Shown one piece after another: positions 1 through 6,017 of a stretch of 20,329 nt of DNA. The DNA lies in the NCBI GenBank assembly GCA_039927975.1, contig JBDSTZ010000254.1, positions 1-20,329 on the forward strand. The letters are read 5' to 3'. How positions within the stretch are numbered: position 1 is the first letter of the stretch; each line of letters starts with the position of its first letter. A program made the position numbers and the translations under genes. This stretch comes from JBDSTZ01 sp039927975 (lineage in GTDB: Bacteria > Pseudomonadota > Gammaproteobacteria > Burkholderiales > Burkholderiaceae_D). The notes under the pieces were generated by a model, which saw only the letters and a program-made list of their open reading frames with translations, was not told where the DNA came from and searched no databases.

Positions 1-111
1 CATTTCTGCGTCATTCGTTCTTGCCTCGACACGCTGCGCAAGCAAGGCCACAACATGCTCGCCGTGCTACAACGCGCTTTCGCCGGCGATCCTATCCAGT
101 CCTTTGCATAG
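1..111 (+). CDS. C-terminal end of an IS66-type transposase (partial)
   Basis: The first frame is open from the window edge to a TAG at 109-111, giving 36 residues that begin HFCVIRSCLDTLRKQGHNML and end in FAGDPIQSFA. The pattern of an R-S-x-L-x-T-x-R-K-Q-G helix followed by a hydrophobic segment and a short Pro-containing end is that of the extreme C-terminus of IS66-family TnpC transposases; this is recall of the family, not a search. The rest of the gene lies outside the window, so it cannot be said whether the element is intact. Its composition is closer to the GC-rich genome than to the AT-rich genes that follow, so it probably marks the left border of the acquired region. Confidence 0.55.
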   Translation, partial: HFCVIRSCLDTLRKQGHNMLAVLQRAFAGDPIQSFA

Positions 112-126
112 CGGCTGAATAGTTAC
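112..126 (+). mobile_element. Probable right terminal end of the IS66-type element
   Basis: Directly after the transposase stop the sequence reads CGGCTGAATAGTTAC. Read inward from the right it starts GTAACTATTCAG, and IS66-family terminal repeats start with GTAA. The AT-rich sequence begins immediately afterwards. If this is the end, the eight bases at 127-134 would be one copy of the target duplication; the other copy is outside the window. Confidence 0.35.
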
Positions 127-192
127 AAATTTTCTGCCTTCTGCAATTAGGAGCCAGCAGCAGCTTTTTCGTATTACATCTTGTTGATAATG

Positions 193-198
193 TATAAT
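193..198 (+). promoter_or_regulatory. Candidate -10 box for the three-gene island operon
   Basis: A perfect TATAAT at 193-198, preceded directly by TG, lies 59 bases before the ATG at 258. The surrounding 127-257 is AT-rich and contains no credible gene. I could not find a good -35 hexamer at 16-18 bp spacing (the bases there read about CGTATT), so this rests on the -10 match and position only. Confidence 0.3.
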
Positions 199-257
199 TA
201 CCGTCAGTATAGAACCCCGACTGTGGTAGGTTCCTTCCGCCCTCGCTAATCGAAAAA

Positions 258-1274
258 ATGCCCGACGACCATATCCACCAAACTGAGACGGTGCTTGACC
301 TTCTCGCCGACGCGACCAGCTTGGAAGTGGTGAGCGATTTCTTGCGCAAAAAAGGTCTGCACCACAGTGCAGGAAGCTGGAAGGACATGCGGGAAAAGCG
401 CCTGATTCCTTACTTGAACGACTCTCAGATTTCTTTAGTGGAGTTGGTCAAACTGCTAAGCTCGGCAGAGGAAAGCGGTGATCAGCACATTTTTCTGTTT
501 CATTGCAGTGCGAAAGATGCCGAAGCAATTATTGAGCGGAAAGCCGCTGAGGGCAGATTGCGGGCGGGCCGAATGGAACATCTCATCGGCGGTTCGGATA
601 TGAATCGGATGCCTGAAACGCCGACTATTGTCGAAGTTCGTTGGGAAGCTGCTGCTGTTGACCTTAGCATGGTAATAAAGGTAGCAGAGGTTCGTACAAA
701 GCGAGTTCTTGAGCGCGAACGCTCTCTCCACGGAAAATTTATTAAAATTTATTCGGACAAGCAAGTACGAGCCGTGAACGTAGCTAGATTGCATCGAAGT
801 GGAATTTTGGAACTGCGTATTCAATCGCACGACAACACTAACAAATATGATGGCGACCTGAACCGATTCATTCGGCTGATCAATCCACTTTTCTCCATCG
901 CACATTTCGCGGAAACTTCCCTCTCAACGGCCAAGGATAAAATGTGGGCGAGGCGAGACGAGTTGCGCGACCTAATCAGATACACTGATGCTTCAGTTGT
1001 TGATGAGAAAGGTAACCGCGTGCGGGCCGCAACGGGATCAGACACGAGTACTTTGTCCGACAGCGCGGCAGGAAAAAGCGTAGACTATATGCTTCGAGAG
1101 GATGCTAACGCCTATTGCTCAGACTCCAACATTTGGTTTTTGAAATCTGACAAATTGTCCAACCAGGTTCATGTGCTGTTGAACGGTGCTTCTAACGAAT
1201 TTGCAATTCCTAGGAAGTGTTCTGCAGCGGACTACGAGTATGTATTCAACCAAATTCGACACTTTAATCGATGA
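258..1274 (+). CDS. Unrecognised 338-aa protein, first gene of island operon
   Basis: I do not recognise a named family. The protein appears soluble: there is no signal peptide or membrane segment. Residues 10-80 are strongly helical and contain a D-F-L-R-K-K-G-L then S-x-x-S-W-x-D-M segment, ending in an E-S-G-D-Q-H-I-F-L-F stretch. The middle (about 120-235) alternates strands and helices, and a polar Ser/Thr/Asp-rich linker sits near 255-275. The layout suggests an N-terminal helical adaptor-like domain joined to a larger alpha/beta domain. The ATG at 258 is the first available after in-frame stops; its ribosome site is poor. The next gene overlaps its 3' end by 35 bp and the hydrolase follows, so the three are almost certainly co-transcribed. 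By context it may be a sensor or regulator of the hydrolase (inference). Codon use is AT-rich, unlike the genes after 4,372. Confidence 0.8.
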   Translation: MPDDHIHQTETVLDLLADATSLEVVSDFLRKKGLHHSAGSWKDMREKRLIPYLNDSQISLVELVKLLSSAEESGDQHIFLFHCSAKDAEAIIERKAAEGRLRAGRMEHLIGGSDMNRMPETPTIVEVRWEAAAVDLSMVIKVAEVRTKRVLERERSLHGKFIKIYSDKQVRAVNVARLHRSGILELRIQSHDNTNKYDGDLNRFIRLINPLFSIAHFAETSLSTAKDKMWARRDELRDLIRYTDASVVDEKGNRVRAATGSDTSTLSDSAAGKSVDYMLREDANAYCSDSNIWFLKSDKLSNQVHVLLNGASNEFAIPRKCSAADYEYVFNQIRHFNR

Positions 1275-1602
1275 GTTTCCTGAGGAGTCGGCTGCGGTAG
1301 GCCGATTGCTTGAACTCATTCGAGAGGGGGAGGCGCGTCCTGGTCGGAAAGAATATCTCCCTAACCGTCTCTACGATGTGCTACAGCCATCGAATTATCG
1401 GGTACTAGTAAGTATGCTGTCGAGCGCGGTTGATAAAGGCCTGTTAAAACGCTCATTTCGTGTGATTTCCAGTGTTGGTGGCGGCATCGGGGATTTTGAT
1501 TCTATCCTAGATATTCCAGTTGAGATTTATGACAGCCGCACTGGCCGTAGTGTTAATGTTTCACCGGACTCTATCGAGTTAGTTTTTTTTGTTAAGCCGT
1601 AG
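1240..1602 (+). CDS. Unrecognised small protein, second gene of island operon
   Basis: A 120-aa protein starting MYSTKFDTLIDEFPEES at the ATG at 1240. The frame extends upstream to a GTG at 1186, but that would overlap the previous gene by about 89 bp and has no ribosome site. The first 75 residues look like three or four helices with a R-x-Y-D-V-L-x-P-S-N-Y core, compatible with a winged-helix-like fold. The last 45 residues are strand-rich, with a Gly-rich turn (VGGGIGDFD) and an end in I-E-L-V-F-F-V-K-P. No catalytic motif is visible. Its small size and position between a large unknown protein and a hydrolase fit an adaptor or inhibitor subunit (inference). The hydrolase starts 14 bp after its stop. 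Confidence 0.72.
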   Translation: MYSTKFDTLIDEFPEESAAVGRLLELIREGEARPGRKEYLPNRLYDVLQPSNYRVLVSMLSSAVDKGLLKRSFRVISSVGGGIGDFDSILDIPVEIYDSRTGRSVNVSPDSIELVFFVKP

Positions 1603-1616
1603 CGGACACTGAACTT

Positions 1617-2432
1617 ATGCAATTTCAAAGTCTGCAGGAGCTACAGCGGCATCTGCAATCATTTAATGATCCAGCTGAGCGTCGAATTGCAGAAGCTGCC
1701 ACGTTCTTTACTTCTTCAAATTTGCCTTACAGAAAGCACTTGGTGGTCTTCCTTCACGGAATGAACACAAATGCCGAGTGGCAAGAAGCACTGGCTGAAC
1801 CCATTCGTAACTCAGCGCACATTGAGCCAGTTGTGGTTGGGTACGGGAATTTTCACCCATTGAAATTTGGCATCCCTTTTTTCTTCCGCCAGCAGCGCAT
1901 CAAAAAAGTACTTACAGATTTGCGGGGAATCCGCAAGCGTAATCCAAATGCCGACATTTCTATCGTCGCACACAGCTTTGGTACCTATATTGTGTCACGG
2001 ATTTTGGCCGCCTGTAGTGACGTTAAATTTCACCGTATTTTGCTATGTGGCGCGATTATCGACACAGACTTTGACTGGTTTTCGGTTTCGGCGCAGTTTA
2101 ACGAACCGGTTGTCAACGATATCGGGCGGCGGGACATCTGGCCTAGTATGGCGAAATCGTGGTCTTGGGGATTTGGAAATAGCGGTTGTATCGGTTTTCA
2201 GAATAGCCTGGTTCGCGATCGCCATTTTACATATGAACATAGCGGTTTTTTAAACGTGAAGCATATGCAAAAATATTGGTTGCCATATTTGCTCGATGGG
2301 CGCGTAGTGTCTTCACGTTATTCAGCTAAACGTAGCGCCATGGGTTTGGGAGAACGTGTGCTTCGAGCATTTTCGTGGCGACATATTTTTTTCATAGCGG
2401 GCGTATCCTGGGCGCTATATAGATACATCTGA
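1617..2432 (+). CDS. Serine alpha/beta hydrolase, probable effector, third gene of island operon
   Basis: A 271-aa alpha/beta-fold hydrolase (esterase/lipase type). Visible landmarks are the oxyanion-hole strand VVFLHGMNT (residues 43-51) followed by a Trp, as in serine-esterase families; the nucleophile elbow A-H-S-F-G at 118-122 with Ser120 (Ala replaces the usual first Gly); a likely acid at Asp168 or Asp173; and a likely catalytic His208 in YEHSGF. Residues 255-269 (HIFFIAGVSWALYRY) form a short hydrophobic C-terminal end after a basic stretch, which could dip into or anchor at a membrane. Substrate is unknown; phospholipid or another ester is a reasonable guess. Many defence operons carry such hydrolases as cell-killing effectors, and the two unknown genes upstream would then sense infection or hold it inactive. 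That role is inferred from context. Confidence 0.85.
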   Translation: MQFQSLQELQRHLQSFNDPAERRIAEAATFFTSSNLPYRKHLVVFLHGMNTNAEWQEALAEPIRNSAHIEPVVVGYGNFHPLKFGIPFFFRQQRIKKVLTDLRGIRKRNPNADISIVAHSFGTYIVSRILAACSDVKFHRILLCGAIIDTDFDWFSVSAQFNEPVVNDIGRRDIWPSMAKSWSWGFGNSGCIGFQNSLVRDRHFTYEHSGFLNVKHMQKYWLPYLLDGRVVSSRYSAKRSAMGLGERVLRAFSWRHIFFIAGVSWALYRYI

Positions 2433-2455
2433 GTATGACTCCGATTGATCGTCCA

Positions 2456-4234
2456 TCACCAAGGAGTATCGTCTAGATCGTCTAATTCATTCTCGAATTT
2501 TCGTTCCTTCTTTACCCATGGATCATCATCAGATTCGTCTTCCTCTTCCTCATCGTCGTCTTCTAGGTAATCATACTGTGCACGACGTCCTAGATAGTCT
2601 TTATTAAGATCTACAAAATCAAATAATTCGTACAGATTTTCGTCACTATCTAACAACTCTGCGACCCGATCAGCATTCGGATGATCTTTTTCCTTAAGGG
2701 AGAAAATGGGCGGGGGCGCAACTGTGCTGTCGAAGAACCGCATATCTCGGTTCAACATTTCCTTGAAATACCGGTCTCCTTGAACATGGGGCACAGCTCC
2801 GGGAAGCCAGCCTTGTACAGCTCCCTCATACATTAATAACCAATGTGGGCCATAAAGATTGCTTCCCTGGACAAAATTAGGCAAGCGTGCTTTGGCAATT
2901 GGTTTTTTTAACAGACCTTCCTTCTCCAAGGCTAGCCCCAAACAAAGACAAATCGAACTCTTCATCTGTTCGAGTAGCTGGACTGATTTTCGTTCTATGT
3001 TCAACTTCAATCGCAAAGCCAACCATAAAAGCCATGCGACCTCGCTATGTTTTTCAAATGGAGCATACTGGATGATTTGCGAAGAAACAAATTTTTGCCA
3101 AGTCTTAAGCGGAAAGTCCTTTTCCCGTAAGTAGCGATGATAGGTGTCAACAATCGTTACACATTCGGGGATAGTGTTTGGATAAGCATCCATGCACCGC
3201 ATCAAATACGCTGAAAACACGTCCCAATTATGCGATTTGATGATTTCAGTTTCCACTCGTCTGAGCGCGTATTGAATGACGTTTTCATCATCGAATTTTT
3301 TTGCAAGCGCAAACGCCACATCAAAAAACCGGTGCAAATCCCTTCGTTGGGACGCCTTGGACTGTGAAAATTGAAAGGTGTCAAAATTATCGACCCAAGA
3401 GTCGTATTCGATTTGTGATATGCGCGCAATTTTTGTTTTTGCGATGTTTGGGGAAAGTTCGTATATCGCTAGAGCTTCGAATAGAACTGCTAGTGCGCGT
3501 GAAGCTTCCGTTTCAGTTTCAAAATAGAAGGTGAAATCATCGACATGTCTGAATCCGAGCGGCCATTTGCCGAGCTTTTCCTTCAATAGCTGATCAATAG
3601 CCGCTCCGATTAATTCAGCCAAAATATGTGAAGTGTCAGGGCCAATCGGAATCCCGATTGTTTGGTTCTGTTGGGTATAACGACAAAGCTCATCGAGTCG
3701 ATTTCCAAGTAGTAATTTATTATTGCGAACCGCCTTACGTTTTGCATTTTCCTTTCCTTCCAGTGCCCAAGCGATGGAGTGAGTATATATGCTAGGGAAA
3801 AACTGGGCTATGTCGCTAACTAGGGAAAACCGAGCGCCTGCGGAACGAAGTAACTTTTCTTCTTGTAGCTTTTTTATCGGGGTTATTTCTATTGACCTTC
3901 CTGTCGCGTTAGCTAACTTTGGAACGCTCAGCGATATGCGGCTCATTCGAAACGACTTATTGATCTGCACCCATTCGTCGGCGATACATCTTGATAGATA
4001 GAATTGAGCGACGGGATTAGTAATTGCGATTGGACGGCGATTATGACCAACACGAGCTACCGAATAGCGTTCGTATGCTGCCTCCTCGGTGCAGCGTTCT
4101 TTTTTTATTTTATCCCATTGTGCGCTTAAAGTGGAAATTGCTACTGCGAAAGCCCTAGAAGAAAAACACGGGGGGATTTGTGCAGCGAAAAAACCTTCAC
4201 TCAAGAATATTTCGAGGCGCTTATGCTTATTCAT
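2456..4234 (-). CDS. Stand-alone reverse transcriptase, unknown-group/DRT type
   Basis: A 592-aa RNA-directed DNA polymerase. An N-terminal E-G-F-F-x-x-Q-I-P-P-C-F motif (13-24) is typical of abortive-infection/unknown-group RTs. Motif A is SDIAQFFPSIYTHSI (140-154, Asp141), motif B GIPIGPDTS (194-202), motif C FRHVDDF (228-234, Asp232 and Asp233), and a motif-D-like SPNIAKTKIA lies at 261-270. Both motif C aspartates and Asp141 are kept, but the usual Tyr of YxDD is His230 (codon at 3545-3547). Residues 290-540 are helix-rich with no recognised nuclease, maturase or nitrilase domain. Residues about 562-580 are a run of Asp/Glu, and the protein ends in DDTPW. No retron VTG motif or group II intron RNA is apparent. 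RTs of this style act in phage defence (DRT systems); the exact subgroup cannot be assigned by eye. The ATG at 4234 is the only start possible before an in-frame TAA, and has no Shine-Dalgarno. Confidence 0.9.
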   Translation of the reverse strand: MNKHKRLEIFLSEGFFAAQIPPCFSSRAFAVAISTLSAQWDKIKKERCTEEAAYERYSVARVGHNRRPIAITNPVAQFYLSRCIADEWVQINKSFRMSRISLSVPKLANATGRSIEITPIKKLQEEKLLRSAGARFSLVSDIAQFFPSIYTHSIAWALEGKENAKRKAVRNNKLLLGNRLDELCRYTQQNQTIGIPIGPDTSHILAELIGAAIDQLLKEKLGKWPLGFRHVDDFTFYFETETEASRALAVLFEALAIYELSPNIAKTKIARISQIEYDSWVDNFDTFQFSQSKASQRRDLHRFFDVAFALAKKFDDENVIQYALRRVETEIIKSHNWDVFSAYLMRCMDAYPNTIPECVTIVDTYHRYLREKDFPLKTWQKFVSSQIIQYAPFEKHSEVAWLLWLALRLKLNIERKSVQLLEQMKSSICLCLGLALEKEGLLKKPIAKARLPNFVQGSNLYGPHWLLMYEGAVQGWLPGAVPHVQGDRYFKEMLNRDMRFFDSTVAPPPIFSLKEKDHPNADRVAELLDSDENLYELFDFVDLNKDYLGRRAQYDYLEDDDEEEEDESDDDPWVKKERKFENELDDLDDTPW

Positions 4235-4244
4235 ATATTATATG
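4232..4244. repeat. AT palindrome across the RT start codon
   Basis: CATATA and TATATG flank a single central T, giving a perfect 6+1+6 palindrome that includes the RT start codon. On the minus strand it also contains TATAAT only a few bases before the ATG. It could be a -10 box for a nearly leaderless mRNA, an operator, or chance in AT-rich DNA. Confidence 0.35.
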
Positions 4245-4336
4245 TTTTGGAAATCGATCGAAATTGCGAACCCGGAAGTCCACTAACAATGGTGTTGAAT
4301 AGCGACCAACAACGAAGGGTATATGACCCACGAGCC

Positions 4337-4366
4337 TGAACATTTCATGAGGTCCCCAAATGTTCA
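4337..4366 (-). terminator. Hairpin after the ter-type operon, possible terminator or RT leader structure
   Basis: Perfect 9-bp arms TGAACATTT (4337-4345) and AAATGTTCA (4358-4366) enclose a 12-base loop. It begins 6 bases after the stop of the 301-aa gene, a normal place for a terminator, but no run of T follows on the minus strand. It also lies 103-132 bases upstream of the RT start on the same strand, so it could belong to an RT leader or associated RNA. The rest of 4235-4371 contains only a weak GGGT/ACCC hairpin (about 4318-4330). The base composition changes here, so this is also the right edge of the island. Confidence 0.45.
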
Positions 4367-4371
4367 CTTCT

Positions 4372-5277
4372 CTAACTACCTCCCTGCGTCCGCGCCATCT
4401 CCATCGCCGGCAACGTCACCGTCAAAAACGACGACACCTGCCCAATAAGATCCGCCGCCTGCTGCCGCACCTGCCCCATCTGCATCATCGACAGCTCAGC
4501 TTGCCCTACCGCCTGCTGAATCAGCGTGCGGCGCTGCACGAGCACGTCGAGCAGCGTCGCATCCGGCGCGCGGCCGGCCAGATCCGACACCACGGCAAGC
4601 GCCACCCAGTGCAAGGTCAGCGTCTTCGCCGACTCGTCCAGGTTGCGCGTGGCCACTTCGCTGTCCGCCATCAGCTGCTGCAGTTGAATCCGCGCCGAGG
4701 TCAGCGCCGGCTTGTGCATCGCTGGCGATGTCGGGCGGCTGAACAGTTTGCCGAGCACGCCGGTCGGCGGCTTGCCGCTTTCGAGCGCGGCTTCGAGCAG
4801 GGCCGGCACCGCCATTTCCGCAAACTTGCGGACGAGCTCAGTGATGGGCTGCAACAGCGCCGCCTGCTCCATCAAGGGCGCCTCGGCCCAGTCCGTGACC
4901 AGCGACAGCTTCACCGGCAGAATGCGGCGAAACAATGCCGCCAGGCGCTGCTCGGAATGTTGAAACACCGCTGGATAATCCGTCCGCGCGGTCGCCAGGG
5001 CATCGCGCACCGCCGGATGGTCCTCGCTCTCGAACAGCGCTCTCGGCGCCACTTTGGCCGTCATGCTGGTCGACGCCGGTGTTTCCGGCACGTCGTCAAA
5101 TGACAGCGCCTTGGGCGGCGTGGCGCCGCGCGGCGGGCCGGCAGGCCGCGTCGCCGAGGAGGATTCTTCCGCGTTGCCGAAGTCGAAAGCCCGTGGCGCC
5201 GCCGGACTCGGCACGGCGTCCGGCGTCACCACGGGTTCCTCTCCGAAGTCGAATGCCTTGGGCGTCTTGTCTGTCAT
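4372..5277 (-). CDS. Unknown protein of the TelA/TerD operon with repeated N-terminal motifs
   Basis: A 301-aa cytosolic-looking protein; I do not recognise its family. The first 85 residues are Pro/Ala/Ser-rich and probably disordered, but carry four related motifs: TPKAFDFG (5-12), APRAFDFG (27-34), PPKALSFDD (54-62) and APRALFESED (77-86). Each has Pro, a basic residue, Ala, then hydrophobic and acidic residues. The remaining 210 residues are almost entirely helical, with no membrane segment and no von Willebrand or TerB-like signature. It is the last of three minus-strand genes after telA and the TerD gene (80-bp gap), so it probably works with them in tellurite or envelope stress resistance. 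The motifs look like docking sites for a partner (inference). The ATG at 5277 has a weak ribosome site. Confidence 0.8.
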   Translation of the reverse strand: MTDKTPKAFDFGEEPVVTPDAVPSPAAPRAFDFGNAEESSSATRPAGPPRGATPPKALSFDDVPETPASTSMTAKVAPRALFESEDHPAVRDALATARTDYPAVFQHSEQRLAALFRRILPVKLSLVTDWAEAPLMEQAALLQPITELVRKFAEMAVPALLEAALESGKPPTGVLGKLFSRPTSPAMHKPALTSARIQLQQLMADSEVATRNLDESAKTLTLHWVALAVVSDLAGRAPDATLLDVLVQRRTLIQQAVGQAELSMMQMGQVRQQAADLIGQVSSFLTVTLPAMEMARTQGGS

Positions 5278-5357
5278 CGGTCAGTCGGCGTCGGGAGCCA
5301 TTGGCATTGCTTTCTGCGCTTGAAACATCATGCGCCCGTAACAGCCTCCAGCCGTCC

Positions 5358-5945
5358 TCAGACCGTGCCGCCGAGCTTGCGGATGAACGTCGCCAAATTC
5401 AGCTTGAAGCCGGCGCCGACGGCCTGGAAGCGCCAGTCGCCATCCTTGCGATACAGCGATCCGAATTGCAAAGCCGTCTTGTCCGAGTAATCCTCGTTCA
5501 AGTCGTATTTCGCGATCTCTTCGCCGCTCTCGTCGTTGTACAACTTCACGTAAGCGCCACTGACACGGCCAAAGTTCTGCCGGCGCGCTTCGGCGTCGTG
5601 AATGGTCACCACAATCGGCAGCTCCACCACGTCCGCCTGCACCCTGCTCAGGTCAACGGTGATGACTTCGTCGTCGCCGTCCTTGTCGCCCGTGCGGTTG
5701 TCGCCCGAGTGCACCACCGCGCCATCCGGCGACTTCGGCTGGTTGTAATAAACGAAGTGGGCGTTGCTGATCATGACAGGATCGTCGGCCTCGTTCTTCC
5801 TGCACAGGAATACCGACGCATCCAGATCGAACGCCTGGCCGTCGGCCGCATTCACCTTCCATCCGAGGCCGATGCGCACGCGCTTTAAGCCAGGGGCGGA
5901 TTTTTCGAGGTTGATGCGGTGGCCAGTTTCGAGCGTCGTCGACAT
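5358..5945 (-). CDS. terD: TerD-family tellurium resistance/stress protein
   Basis: A 195-aa TerD-domain protein covering the whole family length. Diagnostic features are the N-terminal INLEKSAPGLKRVRIGLGW, the FDLDASVFL strand, the YYNQPKSPDGAVVHSGDNRTG segment, and the acidic DKDGDDEVITVDL loop that forms the calcium-binding site in this family. The C-terminal half has the second family block (YVKLYNDESGEEIAKYDL, then TALQFGSLYRKDGDWRFQAVG). TerD proteins are cytosolic calcium-binding proteins linked to tellurite, phage and colicin resistance and to envelope stress; the biochemical role is still unclear. The start at 5945 is supported by an AAGGGAA ribosome site. It lies 72 bp after telA and upstream of the 301-aa gene, so the three form an operon. 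Whether it is TerD, TerE or TerZ cannot be decided from sequence alone. Confidence 0.93.
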   Translation of the reverse strand: MSTTLETGHRINLEKSAPGLKRVRIGLGWKVNAADGQAFDLDASVFLCRKNEADDPVMISNAHFVYYNQPKSPDGAVVHSGDNRTGDKDGDDEVITVDLSRVQADVVELPIVVTIHDAEARRQNFGRVSGAYVKLYNDESGEEIAKYDLNEDYSDKTALQFGSLYRKDGDWRFQAVGAGFKLNLATFIRKLGGTV

Positions 5946-6017
5946 GGGATTCCCTTTCGTTGTGAGATGTGTATTTTCGTTGAATCGAGGACCCGGAGCA
6001 ATCGGCGCGATGCGCGC

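Noticed and set aside
1186..1239. GTG at 1186 as start of the 120-aa gene
   Set aside because: Would overlap the previous gene by about 89 bp without a ribosome site; the ATG at 1240 is simpler.
258..2432. CBASS, Thoeris or other named defence system
   Set aside because: No nucleotidyltransferase, TIR, SIR2, helicase or nuclease signature in the three genes.
116..4311. TGAATAG found on both sides of the island (near 116 and 4305) as attachment sites
   Set aside because: Seven matching bases are too few to separate from chance, and no integrase or tRNA is present.
2456..4371. Retron or group II intron
   Set aside because: No VTG-type retron motif, no msr-msd-like RNA beside the RT, no maturase or HNH domain and no intron domain V in the flanks.
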